Positions 17,325 to 26,684 of a stretch of DNA of 52,018 bases are shown here, one piece after another (the stretch's first letter is position 1; the number at the start of each line of letters is the position of its first letter). The position numbers and the translations under genes were made by a program. This DNA is from JAUPKT01 sp964427855. Lineage in GTDB: Bacteria; Desulfobacterota; Desulfomonilia; Desulfomonilales; Desulfomonilaceae. The stretch covers positions 1 to 52,018 of the forward strand of contig CAYRVH010000022.1 of assembly GCA_964427855.1 (NCBI GenBank), read 5' to 3'. The notes beneath the pieces were generated by a model. That model had not been told where the DNA came from. It ran no database searches and saw nothing but the letters and a program-made list of their open reading frames with translations.

Positions 17325-19136
17325 GTGGGGATTGCCTTGTGCCTCTCGCAGCAGGTCTTGGCACGGCAAACCGGAGATGCTGAATGTATCTATCTTGGCG
17401 TGAAGAGCGGAGATAGGGTGGGCAAGACGTCTGTCGGCCCTGACGGCACCCCGGATGCGGTCTTTGCACTCAGCCTGCAGGCGCGAGGCAGCAGCGCCCG
17501 GATTAGTGAGATACAGATCACAGCGTCTGAGCCGCCAGGCGCATGGTCGTCGTCTGAGCAGGCGTCTGGCTTCGGGTTTATTGGGGTTGCATCATCCAAA
17601 ACCCCGACCTCTCTGATCAACAAGAAGGGCGCCCAGCTTGCTGTTAATCCTCGTACAACGGCCAATCTCCTGCTCTTCGTGAATGACGATGGGCATTTTT
17701 CCAGAAAAGACCGGCGTTATCAATTGCGACTCATCTACGCCGACGGAGCAAGTTCTACCATTTCGGTTAAAAACGAAGCAGGCACAGACTCTGCTCAGTC
17801 CATCAGAGACGCACTGTTTTCCGTCCGCATGTCCGCGACGCTCAAGGGCATAAGCAACTACGATGCAGTCAATCCCACTAAAAAGATCGGCGGCGATGAT
17901 AAAGGTGATGGGCTGTTCGTATTGACGGTGGATGCGAAGCAAAGGGAAATCACCGCCATCGAGATCCGAAATGTGGATGGCATAGATGCAGTGTGGGACA
18001 CCTTGCCGGGCACAAATCATGGGGCTATTGGCGTTGCGCTCGCTTCGGATCCGGTCAGACTCCTGAACAATCGAGACGGCTCGGTCAAAATCCCTGTTCA
18101 GGACAGAGTAGAATTAAATCTGTATGTCGCGGACAACGGGAGCATTGCAAAAGGCAACACAAATTTTAGGGTTACTGTGTCTTTCTCGGATGGTGAAATA
18201 GCATGGTGCCCGGTTCAGCGGCAGGAGCGAGCCAAGCAGGAGACCGCGGCCGCAACAGAAGAGGCTGGCGCGTCTAAAGTCAATTTTCTTGCCACGTGGC
18301 TTGGATACGCCTCTACGGACGCCGTGGGCAAGTATCCTGAAATCAAACCAGACGGCGTCGCGGATGCGCTCTTTGGTTTGGACATCGAAATATCGCCGAG
18401 AACCTACATCACTGGAATAGAGATCAACAGCCTCGACGGATCGGTAGGCCATTGGGCGACTGGCGGTGTTGATCCTAGGGCATGGGGTCTGGGGGTCTCG
18501 TACCAAACAGCTCCCACTGCGCTCCTCAACAAACCTGACGGCTCCATCCGTATTGCCGTGGACAAGCGCGTGCAGTTTTATTTGTATGCCGCGGATCCGG
18601 GAGACCTCGCGACCACGACGGCTACGCTGCGCGTCATCGTCCATCTCGCGGATGGATCCTCCTATCAACAGTTCATCACTCGGTCTCCCTCAACCACGTC
18701 CACGGTGGCGCCCCTTGGCGAGGAAGCGCTCAAGGCGCGCGGCATCATCACGTGCGAGTTTAGGGGCTTCATCGCAGACCTCGTCAACACGTCCACCAAA
18801 CCTGGAAAGGATGGCTATTTGGACGGCACGTTTATCATGAAACTCCAAGTAGCAGACAAGACACTCTCCAAAGTAGAGATTAAAGGTGACGATGGGGTGG
18901 TGAGGTGGTCGAGCGAGCCGAAGCCGCCTGCGATGTTCCTCGGTGTGTCTCTCTACCCCAAGATATTCAAATTGGTCAACGAAAAAGGCGGCAGCCTCCA
19001 TATCTCGGTTCCGGGTAGGCTGACGGTCTATCTCTATGCCTCGGACAACGGTCTTCTGTCTGATCCGAAAAGTCGGCTTCAAGTCACGGCTACGTTCGCT
19101 GACAAGACCTCTCTCTCTACCCCTGTGATCAAGTAA
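17325..19136 (+). CDS. Secreted protein with four copies of a ~125-residue domain
   Basis: The protein consists of four related units at about residues 18-150, 168-295, 315-450 and 468-603. Each has an aspartate/glycine segment such as DGTPDAVFAL, DDKGDGLFVL, DGVADALFGL or DGYLDGTFIM. Each then has an I-x-x-I/V-E-I strand, a Trp, a GV(A/S) strand, a LxNxxG turn, and an L-x-L-Y-x-x-D-x-G segment. The pattern resembles calcium-binding beta-sandwich folds, but I recognise no named family. GTG 17325 gives too short a signal peptide. The frame is open upstream to 17265 and encodes SRLVVIAVV before it, so the true start is probably a rare codon such as CTG 17283, six bases after GGGAGG. The alcohol dehydrogenase gene follows 23 bp later. 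Confidence 0.8.
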   Translation: MGIALCLSQQVLARQTGDAECIYLGVKSGDRVGKTSVGPDGTPDAVFALSLQARGSSARISEIQITASEPPGAWSSSEQASGFGFIGVASSKTPTSLINKKGAQLAVNPRTTANLLLFVNDDGHFSRKDRRYQLRLIYADGASSTISVKNEAGTDSAQSIRDALFSVRMSATLKGISNYDAVNPTKKIGGDDKGDGLFVLTVDAKQREITAIEIRNVDGIDAVWDTLPGTNHGAIGVALASDPVRLLNNRDGSVKIPVQDRVELNLYVADNGSIAKGNTNFRVTVSFSDGEIAWCPVQRQERAKQETAAATEEAGASKVNFLATWLGYASTDAVGKYPEIKPDGVADALFGLDIEISPRTYITGIEINSLDGSVGHWATGGVDPRAWGLGVSYQTAPTALLNKPDGSIRIAVDKRVQFYLYAADPGDLATTTATLRVIVHLADGSSYQQFITRSPSTTSTVAPLGEEALKARGIITCEFRGFIADLVNTSTKPGKDGYLDGTFIMKLQVADKTLSKVEIKGDDGVVRWSSEPKPPAMFLGVSLYPKIFKLVNEKGGSLHISVPGRLTVYLYASDNGLLSDPKSRLQVTATFADKTSLSTPVIK

Positions 19137-19159
19137 TACGTCTTTGGGAGGATTCTGGG

Positions 19160-20158
19160 ATGAAAGCGATGGCGCTCGAAGCGACTCGCCCCATAGAAGA
19201 TCGGCCACTGACGTTGAAAGACGTGGAAGAGCCAATGCCCATAGCGGGTGAGGTCCTCATTAAAATAGGGGCCTGCGGTGTATGCCATACAGACCTCCAC
19301 ACAGTGGAAGGGGATTTGAAACTGCCTGTGCTCCCTTTGATACCTGGGCATCAGGTGGTGGGCAGAGTTGTGGGGAGAGGGCCTGACGCCACCCGATATG
19401 CCATCGGCGATCGTGTTGGAGTCACGTGGTTTTTCTCGAGCTGCGGATCATGTCACTTCTGCCTGGAGGGACGGCAGAATCTTTGCGAAAACGCGCAGTT
19501 TACTGGGCTGCACAAGAACGGCGGGTATGCGGAGTATATGGTGATACCGGAACGATCGGCTTTTCCTATACCTGATTCGTTTCCTGACGTGGAGGCGACT
19601 CCATTGTTGTGCGGAGGAGTTATTGGGTACCGCGCCCTGCGGCTCAGCGGCGTAAAGCCTGGGCAGCGTTTAGGTTTATACGGTTTCGGCAACTCGGCGC
19701 ATATAGTCATACAGATCGCCGTTGCCATGGGGTGCCACGTTGCCGTCTTCACCCGAAGCCGCAATCATCAGGACCTTGCGAGAGAATTCGGGGCCTATTG
19801 GGTCGGCGCGGCCGGAGTGTCGCCGCCAGAGCCAATGGAGGCGTCCATCATCTTTGCTCCAGCCGGCGAACTCGTTCCAACGGCATTGAAAGACCTTGGA
19901 AAGGGAGGAGCCCTGACCCTTGCGGGAATCACCATGACCCGAATTCCCGCGTTCGACTACGACCTCATTTATGGAGAACGTATGGTGCGCAGCGTCGCCA
20001 ATACAACACCTGAGGACGCAGAGGAGTTGTTGAAACTGGCGGAAGCGGCGAAGGTGAAAACGGTAGTCGAGACGTTTCCACTGGACAAGGCCAATGAGGT
20101 GCTTCTCATGATGAAGGAAAGCAAACTTAGGGCCGGCGCTGCTCTTGTGATGGACTGA
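19160..20158 (+). CDS. Zinc-dependent alcohol dehydrogenase
   Basis: This 332-residue medium-chain dehydrogenase oxidises an alcohol or reduces an aldehyde with NAD(P). It has the catalytic-zinc Cys in GACGVCHTDLH, GHQVVGRVV with the zinc His, and a structural zinc loop of four Cys (CGSCHFCLEGRQNLC). The nucleotide-binding turn is GLYGFGNSAH, a slight variant of GxGxxG. It resembles the AdhA-like group that often carries an NAD-linked zinc-binding signature. GGGAGG precedes the ATG, and it follows the secreted repeat-protein gene by 23 bp, although no functional link is evident. The substrate is unknown. Confidence 0.92.
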   Translation: MKAMALEATRPIEDRPLTLKDVEEPMPIAGEVLIKIGACGVCHTDLHTVEGDLKLPVLPLIPGHQVVGRVVGRGPDATRYAIGDRVGVTWFFSSCGSCHFCLEGRQNLCENAQFTGLHKNGGYAEYMVIPERSAFPIPDSFPDVEATPLLCGGVIGYRALRLSGVKPGQRLGLYGFGNSAHIVIQIAVAMGCHVAVFTRSRNHQDLAREFGAYWVGAAGVSPPEPMEASIIFAPAGELVPTALKDLGKGGALTLAGITMTRIPAFDYDLIYGERMVRSVANTTPEDAEELLKLAEAAKVKTVVETFPLDKANEVLLMMKESKLRAGAALVMD

Positions 20159-20708
20159 GTAGGGTATCATGCGGCCAATTTGTGAGTGGAACGAGGCACG
20201 CCACGATGTAGCAATATTAGGCCCCTCCTGCATCCTGTCACTTATGAAGAGTGTACTGATGGTCATGATGGTTCGGGATCTTGAACCTTCGGTTCCCTCG
20301 AAAGCCTGTTGGCCGGCCGGTGTTTTTGCAGAATAACTTTCACAAATGTGTCATTGCGCACGCGGATAGTATCGACAACGGCGACCTAAAGGAGAAAGAT
20401 ACTCCGACCTGTGCGACCGGTTGTCATTTCGAGCGAAGGGAGGAATCGTCGCCCAATCCAAGAATGTCGCAGTCGCAAGGCACCGTCAAAATGACATGTG
20501 TGCCGCGGGTCTCTGTCGTACGGGGGTGGCGTCTTCGGAACGAAGAGGCGACTCGTCTGATGGTTGCCGGAACAAGGTTTTTGTCATTGATTAGTGGCGC
20601 GCCCGCGCCCCAGAAATACTCGGCGCCTGCCCCTGCCCTCTACAGAAGAAATTATTAATCCCTCCGATATGCCTTCGAGCGGTGGCTCTGTGCAAAATTT
20701 GCATGGTG
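20159..20708. other. Noncoding region with a REP-like element
   Basis: This 550-bp stretch lies between converging genes. The open frame at 20281-20658 runs through the repeat at 20422-20495, giving the typical artefact peptide CHFERREES, and is not treated as a gene. No terminator with a clear T-run is visible. Confidence 0.6.
20422..20495 (+). repeat. GTCATTTCGAGCGAAG-type palindromic element
   Basis: The element is bounded by TGTCATTT (20422-20429) and its exact inverse AAATGACA (20488-20495). It begins with the TCATTTCGAGCGAAG sequence known from many bacterial genomes as a REP-like intergenic repeat. A related element lies at 41824-41899. Confidence 0.75.
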
Positions 20709-21185
20709 TCATTCTGAGGGTGGCGCCATAAGGCCTTGCACTGTATCCGTACACCAGGTCCAGATCTTTGCTCCCAGATCGAAATCCCCGGTGAGAATCA
20801 TTTTAATGGTGTAAAAAACTGACAGCACTTCCATGTCTTGACGGCCACCAGACCACAGGAATGTCCCCCAACCGAGCTGGGCCATGGCGTACACGCCGAG
20901 AGCGATTTGCCCCAGGGCTAAGTAGCCTACCGCTGCCTGTCCCACCACGCCAAAACCTGCGGCAAGCTGACCAAAGGCAAAAAGCCCGCAAACCGCTTGA
21001 CCTAGAGAGAAAATGAACCCCACACCGAATTGTGCGATGGCAACAGCGCCAATGGCCAACTGTCCGACGGCTACGATGCCACGAGCCACGCGCACCCGGC
21101 CGCGCTCATCCCTCCCAAAGGCAATACACACAAGCGGAAGGCCAAACAAAGTACGCCGGGTTTTCCACTCGAATCCTCGCGTCAT
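20709..21185 (-). CDS. Membrane protein with Gly-Gln decapeptide repeats
   Basis: This 158-residue protein has a charged N-terminal segment, then about seven consecutive hydrophobic ten-residue units between residues 36 and 107. Examples are LFAFGQLAAG and YLALGQIALG, with consensus xxAxGQxAxG. A mostly polar C-terminal 50 residues follows. The strict ten-residue period with Gly-Gln suggests packed short membrane-associated turns rather than ordinary helices. I do not recognise a named family. The start has only a weak Shine-Dalgarno sequence. It lies between the REP-containing region and tRNA-Leu. Confidence 0.75.
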   Translation of the reverse strand: MTRGFEWKTRRTLFGLPLVCIAFGRDERGRVRVARGIVAVGQLAIGAVAIAQFGVGFIFSLGQAVCGLFAFGQLAAGFGVVGQAAVGYLALGQIALGVYAMAQLGWGTFLWSGGRQDMEVLSVFYTIKMILTGDFDLGAKIWTWCTDTVQGLMAPPSE

Positions 21186-21308
21186 TACTGTGTCTTTTTC
21201 TCGTCAGGAGGCATGGGGCGATTCCTTTGTCCCCGGCAGTCAGGAGATCATTTGAGGACATTCGATTCACCCTTCAAAGGGCGCCGTAGAACGCGACCGA
21301 GTGATGTT

Positions 21309-21395
21309 GGTGCCTGAGGACGGACTCGAACCGTCACGGGGACAAGCCCCAAGGGATTTTAAGTCCCTTGTGTCTACCCATTCCACCACTCAGGC
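21309..21395 (-). tRNA. tRNA-Leu (UAA)
   Basis: Read on the minus strand, the sequence starts GCCTGAGTGG and ends CCTCAGGCACCA, giving a 7-bp acceptor stem (GCCTGAG/CTCAGGC) with encoded CCA. The anticodon arm GGGACTTAAAATCCC carries TAA. The T arm GACGGTTCGAGTCCGTC is intact, and an extended variable arm (TGGGGCTTGTCCCCG) marks a class II tRNA. The length of 87 nt including CCA is normal for tRNA-Leu. Confidence 0.96.
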
Positions 21396-21470
21396 CGGAA
21401 GGAACAGCGTCGGTTTCTTATTACTATAGCAGTTTTATTCTGGCATTCAACTGATCCCTTGATCTCTCTA

Positions 21471-21809
21471 TCAGTGGTGGTGAGGCCGACAATGGCCGCC
21501 TGCCATGATATAGACAACCGGTTTGTCCGACGGGTTCGCAAGAAAGAAGGATTGGTTTTCCTTGACGTGCGTCGCATGCCCGCGCTGAAGGATAAATTCG
21601 CCTCTGTCGCTGTGAATCTGGAGATCGCCGTCAACAGCGCAGAGGATCTCCTCGTGGCCGTCCCCAGGTTTCACGAGTCTATGCTCCTCGCCTGGCTGCA
21701 TGATCCCGTAGATCATGTAACACGCATGGGTGTAAAGGTCTTTCATGCCCAAGACATATTCGCCGCCCTGAGCTGCCGCAAACGCTGCGACGTCAAATGT
21801 TCTTAACAT
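21471..21809 (-). CDS. Small cupin-domain protein
   Basis: This 112-residue single cupin has a first motif region PGEEHRLVKPGDGHEEIL with candidate metal ligands and a second region around RGHATHVKENQSFFL. It ends in a histidine-rich tail (GGHCRPHHH) that could bind metal. ATG 21809 has AAGGAG upstream and is preferred over the start at 21854. The neighbours (tRNA-Leu downstream, a repeat region upstream) give no functional clue. The substrate or ligand is unknown. Confidence 0.85.
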   Translation of the reverse strand: MLRTFDVAAFAAAQGGEYVLGMKDLYTHACYMIYGIMQPGEEHRLVKPGDGHEEILCAVDGDLQIHSDRGEFILQRGHATHVKENQSFFLANPSDKPVVYIMAGGHCRPHHH

Positions 21810-21854
21810 GCACGCTCTCCTTTGCGCCGTTTCCCCTGGTTCAGTCCTTGGCAC

Positions 21855-22458
21855 ACTGTTATAAAGCAGATTTCGAGTTCCCGTGCCGTGCGCCGCAACC
21901 TACGTTTTTGACTTGAGCGCCGTGAAAGCTTGTATTGGACTTCTCCAAATTAATCACGAATTGGGTGCGTCCTAAGGCTGTTTCAGCCTCGCTCAAGTAA
22001 GGATGGATCGCGACTTGCCACGATTTTCATATTCATGGAAATCACGATCTGACGTATGCCCATTTCGCGTTTTTTTCTTGAGAAAGGTTCTAAATGCGTC
22101 AAAGGAATGTGTCAAGCGGACAACGAACCATCGGCGTCGCTTTCGTTGGCTTGGCGTAGGGATTCACCCATGCCCTGTCACTCGAGAATCTGCGCTTGAC
22201 ATGCATGAGGCGCAAGCTTAGTATTGGGTTTCACATATTTCTGATTCACGGCTGTGAGAGGGTCTGCGCTCGGGATAGGAGAGAGCGGCTGACGCAACAG
22301 TCGGTATTGGGCCGAACAGAACGGCAACGCAAAAATAGAGAGTATATCCATTGGATGTTTCCAACGGGCGGAGAGCCTGACGGGTGACGATACGGTCGCC
22401 GGCCCCGAATGAGGGACGCCAAGGTGGAAGACCTTATCTAATCAGCAAAGGATCCAAC
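21855..22458. other. Region upstream of the Hdr cluster
   Basis: This stretch should contain the promoter of the plus-strand Hdr gene cluster. It holds a 24-base core of the dispersed repeat at 21947-21970. The open frames at 22003-22221 and 22196-22387 look random. No clear promoter could be assigned. Confidence 0.5.
21947..21970 (+). repeat. Dispersed intergenic repeat core, copy 2
   Basis: These 24 bases are identical to 5468-5491. The flank up to about 22060 has only weak similarity to the rest of that element, so this is a partial or diverged copy. Confidence 0.65.
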
Positions 22459-23310
22459 ATGAAATTCAGCTATTACCCCGGATGTACACTGAAAGGTTCT
22501 GCACAGGAACTCGACGAATCTTTCCGTAGCGTGTGCAACAGTCTAGGAGTGACTCTCACCGAGATACCTGACTGGACTTGTTGCGGGGCGTCGTCAGCCC
22601 ACATGGTGGACGCGTTTCTCGAAGCCGCTTTGCCGGCACGAGATTTGTTGACGGCAGAACGTATGGGCAATGATGTTGTAGCGCCCTGTGCAGGCTGTCA
22701 CGTGCGGATGAAGGCAGCTTCAAAGAAGATTTTGCAGGACAAGTCCTTGAGCGATCGCTTCCCGTTCAAAGGGGACATAAAAGTCATGTCAGGCATGGAC
22801 ATGCTCGATCTCACTGAGCTGCGGCTGCGTCTCAAGGAAAGAATTGAAAAGCCATTAGAGGGATTGCGGGTAGTCCCGTACTATGGGTGTTTGGCGGTGC
22901 GCCCCGTGGATGTTGTCCAACCTGAAGATCCGGAGAATCCGATGCAGTTGGACAGAATTCTTCAGTTATTGGGCGTCGAGGTTGTCAAGTGGCCTTATAA
23001 GACTGACTGCTGTGGCGGTTCATTGGCTCTGACGAGGACGGACCTGGTTCTCAAACTTTCTGGCAAGCTGCTCGACATGGCAATGGCGTTAAAGGCCGAC
23101 GCGATCGTCACACTTTGCCCCATGTGTCAGGCCAACCTCGACACGCGACAGGCAGACCTTTCAAGACAAGCCGGAAAAGTGTACCGGGTTCCCATCATCT
23201 TTCTGACCGAACTGATGGGGCTGGCATTACGCGATCAACGGGCGTCGTCATGGTTCGACAAGCATATGGTCTCGCCAAAAGAGGTATTGGCAAGTAAAGG
23301 ACTCATATAG
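22459..23310 (+). CDS. hdrB: Heterodisulfide reductase subunit B-like protein
   Basis: This 283-residue protein contains two complete cysteine-rich CCG domains, which bind the paired noncubane [4Fe-4S] clusters of HdrB in methanogens. The first set is Cys9, Cys41-Cys42 and Cys77-x2-Cys80. The second is Cys144, Cys184-Cys185 and Cys220-x2-Cys223. ATG 22459 is preferred, with AAAGGAT upstream. It is the first gene of the Hdr/Mvh cluster. In this organism the natural substrate is unlikely to be CoM-S-S-CoB and is unknown. HdrB-like subunits in bacteria are thought to reduce a disulfide or pass electrons to another acceptor. Confidence 0.93.
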   Translation: MKFSYYPGCTLKGSAQELDESFRSVCNSLGVTLTEIPDWTCCGASSAHMVDAFLEAALPARDLLTAERMGNDVVAPCAGCHVRMKAASKKILQDKSLSDRFPFKGDIKVMSGMDMLDLTELRLRLKERIEKPLEGLRVVPYYGCLAVRPVDVVQPEDPENPMQLDRILQLLGVEVVKWPYKTDCCGGSLALTRTDLVLKLSGKLLDMAMALKADAIVTLCPMCQANLDTRQADLSRQAGKVYRVPIIFLTELMGLALRDQRASSWFDKHMVSPKEVLASKGLI

Positions 23311-23434
23311 GCCCTCGCAAACATACGATTAGGGGCTAACCGCAATCATTCGGGCGAATGCCAGCTGTTTTCTGAGATAAAAGGCGAGGATCATTAGCAA
23401 GCGAAAAGCAATTCGAAAAAAATGGAGTAATACA

Positions 23435-26400
23435 GTGCCTGGCACAGGGATAGGGGCAATCATGACGATTGGAGGCGGGATTGGCGGCGTACAAGCTTCG
23501 CTGGATCTCGCTGAATCGGGCTTCAGGGTGTATCTTGTAGAAGAGAAACCGTGTATCGGCGGAGTCATGGCGCAGCTGGACAAAACATTTCCTACGAATG
23601 ACTGTTCTGCATGCATATTCTCGCCGAAACTTCAGACGCTGGCCCAAAATCCGAACATTGAAATTCTAGCGTACAGTAAGATCGAGGCCATAGAGGGCAC
23701 AGCGGGAAATTATACCGTGACAGTTCGGAAGAAAGCGCGGTACGTGGACCCAGCAAAATGTACGTCGTGCGGTACATGCGCAGAAAAATGCCCTACCAAA
23801 GTGCCCAACGAGTACAACTACGGTCATGACATGCGAAAGGCTATCTACAAAGACTATGCGCAGGGAATCCCATCCACGTACACCATAGACACGGCTCATT
23901 GCAGGATCTTTCAGGGAAAGAAATGCGGCGTCTGCAAGAAAGTGTGCCCTGCAGGTGCTGTGGATTACGAGCAGAAAGATGAACTTGTGCAATACGATGT
24001 TGGTTCAGTGATCTTGGCCCCGGGCTATGAGCTCTATGATACTAATTTTATTTCAGAATTCGGACACGGCCTCATGCCTAATGTCGTCACGAATTTGGAG
24101 ATGGAGAGGATTCTGAGCGCTTCTGGCCCATTTCAGGGCGTTGTGCAAAGGCCGTCAGATGGAAGGCATCCGCGCAAAATTGCTTGGATTCAATGTGTAG
24201 CGTCTCGGGACAGAAGAAAGGGCATGCCGCACTGCAGCTCAGTATGCTGTATGGCGTCTATCAAAGAAGCCGTTATTGCGAAGGAACACGACGCATCGAT
24301 TGAGCCGACGATCTTTTATATGGATATTCGCGCGTACGGAAAGGATTTTGACAAATATTACGAAAAGGCCAAGAACCAAAGTGGGGTACGCTTTATTCGA
24401 TCCATGGTGAGCAGGGTCATTGAGGATCCTTTGACTCATGATCTAGAGCTCACGTATCTTAGTGAACACAATGATATTGTGACGGAAAAATTTGACATGG
24501 TGGTTTTGGCGGTAGGGATTAGGCCATCGGAGAGTACTCTGAAGACCGCCGAAATACTTGGCGTCCATATTGATGAAAACAATTTCTGCCTTACCAACAC
24601 GTTTTCGCCCGTAGCCACTTCGCGCGAAGGCATTTTTGTGGCAGGCGCTTTCCAAGCGCCCAAGGACATTCCTCAAACGGTCATGGAGGCCTCTGCAGCA
24701 GCCGGAGTGGCCATGCGGATGTTGTCAAACAGCCGGAACACGTTGACGGTTAAGAAGGAGTTGCCCCCAGAGAAAGATGTGTCAGGAATGGCGCCGCGCA
24801 TCGGTGTATTCGTGTGCAGATGCGGCATAAACATAGCCTCGACGGTAAACGTCACAGAGGTCGTAGAGCGAGTTCGAGAATTGCCTGGGGTCGCGTATGC
24901 AACTGAAAATTTGTTTACGTGTTCCCAGGATGCTCAGGTGCTCATAAAGAATGCAATAAAAGAGCATGACCTTAATCGCGTGATCGTGGCGTCTTGCACC
25001 CCGAGAACCCACCTCCCTCTTTTTCAAGAAACGGCCCGGGAAACAGGGCTGAACAAATATCTTGTGGAAATGGCCAATATTCGTGAACACTGCTCGTGGG
25101 TGCACATGCAGGAAAAAGATCAAGCGACAAGAAAGGCCGTCGATTTAATTCGCATGGCGACGGCGCGAGCGGCCGAATTGGAGCAGGTGCAAGATCAGCG
25201 ATTGCCGATGAATCAAGATGCATTGGTCATCGGGGGTGGCGTTGCGGGCATGACAGCCGCGATTAACATTGCAGACCAGGGTTTCCGTGTGCACTTGCTC
25301 GAAGCCACGGATAAATTGGGAGGCCACGCATGGCGCCTCCACGAGACCGTAAAAGGGGAACGTGTAAAGCCATTTTTAGAAAATCTCATTGAGTCTGTGG
25401 AAACAAACGATCGCATCACTGTGCACTACGGGGCTAAAATCACAGATGTCCAGGGGTTCATAGGGAACTTCAAATCCACTGTGTCTCTCAAAAACGCCTC
25501 GGAGCCCATTACATTAGAGCATGGCGTTGCAGTTATTGCAGTAGGCGCCACGGAGTGGAAGCCGACGCTATACGGCTATGGCCAGGATCCGCGTATACGT
25601 ACGCAGCTCGAGCTAGCCGACGCGATCGAGAAAAAAGAGCCGACGGTCCTCGACGCCCAAGTCACCGTCTTCATTCAGTGTGTCGGTTCTCGATGCGACG
25701 AACGCCCTTGGTGTAGTAAAGTGTGCTGCAACCACACAGTCAAGGACGCAATAAGGCTTAAAGAGGCACACCCTGAAGGATCGGTATTTGTTCTTTATCG
25801 TGACATCCGGACATTTGGGTTAAACGAGCCCTACTACGAAAAGGCAAGGCGTCTAGGGGTAATATTCGCCCGATACGACGCTGCAAATCCCCCCACGATG
25901 GAGATAGGGGAAAAGATAACGGTGAAGACTCAAGACCTCGTTCTGGGAGGGGTGATCACGCTGAGGGCCGACAGTGTGGTTCTGGCTGCCGCCATTGTGC
26001 CTGGCGAACAAAACAAAGAACTCGCACAGCTATTCAAAATTTCCATTAACGAGGACGGTTATTTTCTTGAAGCGCACATGAAACTTCGGCCGGTCGATTT
26101 CGCAACAGATGGAGTTTTTTTGGCCGGATTGGCGCATTATCCTAAGCCATTGGACGAAACTATCGCCCAGGCTGAAGCGGCTGGTTCCCACGCTGCGCAA
26201 GTCCTTGCTCGGGGCTACATAGACGCACCTGGCATGGTATCAGTGGTGGACGCTTACATGTGTCGCGGCTGCGGCCGTTGCGTTGACGTTTGTCCTTTTC
26301 ATGCGCCGGAACTCCGTGAGGTATTTCCTGGCGTCATGAAATCAGAGATTAATCCTGCACTCTGCAAGGGGTGCGGCGCTTGTGGAGTTGCATGCCCGAC

Positions 26401-26473
26401 AGGCGCCGCGCAAGTCAGACACTTCAAGGACGAACAGATTGGGGACATGATAGAGGTGGCGATCGCTTCTTAA
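23435..26473 (+). CDS. hdrA: Fused double HdrA, flavin/FeS electron-transfer protein
   Basis: This 1012-residue protein joins two HdrA-like modules. Module one (about 1-450) has an FAD-binding Rossmann turn (IGGGIGGVQASLDLA), a TFPTNDCSACIF motif with Cys57 and Cys60, and ferredoxin clusters CTSCGTCAEKCP and CGVCKKVCP. Module two (about 455-1012) starts with the HdrA-typical GVFVCRCGINIA, has a second Rossmann turn (VIGGGVAGMTAAINIA) and ends with two [4Fe-4S] motifs, CRGCGRCVDVCP and CKGCGACGVACP. HdrA bifurcates or confurcates electrons at its FAD. The GTG start has GGAG about 8 nt upstream. The next module has the same protein as two genes, the first with Sec at the position of Cys60. Confidence 0.93.
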   Translation: MPGTGIGAIMTIGGGIGGVQASLDLAESGFRVYLVEEKPCIGGVMAQLDKTFPTNDCSACIFSPKLQTLAQNPNIEILAYSKIEAIEGTAGNYTVTVRKKARYVDPAKCTSCGTCAEKCPTKVPNEYNYGHDMRKAIYKDYAQGIPSTYTIDTAHCRIFQGKKCGVCKKVCPAGAVDYEQKDELVQYDVGSVILAPGYELYDTNFISEFGHGLMPNVVTNLEMERILSASGPFQGVVQRPSDGRHPRKIAWIQCVASRDRRKGMPHCSSVCCMASIKEAVIAKEHDASIEPTIFYMDIRAYGKDFDKYYEKAKNQSGVRFIRSMVSRVIEDPLTHDLELTYLSEHNDIVTEKFDMVVLAVGIRPSESTLKTAEILGVHIDENNFCLTNTFSPVATSREGIFVAGAFQAPKDIPQTVMEASAAAGVAMRMLSNSRNTLTVKKELPPEKDVSGMAPRIGVFVCRCGINIASTVNVTEVVERVRELPGVAYATENLFTCSQDAQVLIKNAIKEHDLNRVIVASCTPRTHLPLFQETARETGLNKYLVEMANIREHCSWVHMQEKDQATRKAVDLIRMATARAAELEQVQDQRLPMNQDALVIGGGVAGMTAAINIADQGFRVHLLEATDKLGGHAWRLHETVKGERVKPFLENLIESVETNDRITVHYGAKITDVQGFIGNFKSTVSLKNASEPITLEHGVAVIAVGATEWKPTLYGYGQDPRIRTQLELADAIEKKEPTVLDAQVTVFIQCVGSRCDERPWCSKVCCNHTVKDAIRLKEAHPEGSVFVLYRDIRTFGLNEPYYEKARRLGVIFARYDAANPPTMEIGEKITVKTQDLVLGGVITLRADSVVLAAAIVPGEQNKELAQLFKISINEDGYFLEAHMKLRPVDFATDGVFLAGLAHYPKPLDETIAQAEAAGSHAAQVLARGYIDAPGMVSVVDAYMCRGCGRCVDVCPFHAPELREVFPGVMKSEINPALCKGCGACGVACPTGAAQVRHFKDEQIGDMIEVAIAS

Positions 26474-26684
26474 GAAAAGTTCGCCAAGTGCTGTGCTGAC
26501 GTCCTTTGGAGAGCACTCTCGAGGGTCGGTGTGAGGCATTCGCAACGAGCCATGAGAACGGGGAGACAGCTGGAGTTCAGTCTCAGCGTTGTGTGGTCAG
26601 GCAACCCCACGGTCTCAATCATCAAAGCGGTTGTTATGGACATTTGGCTTTGAGACAGATCGTTCCTCTGTCATAGGAGTTGTG

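Noticed and set aside
20281..20658. 125-residue plus-strand open frame
   Set aside because: It runs through a TCATTTCGAGCGAAG repeat and gives the usual artefact peptide. It has no family signal and no ribosome binding site.
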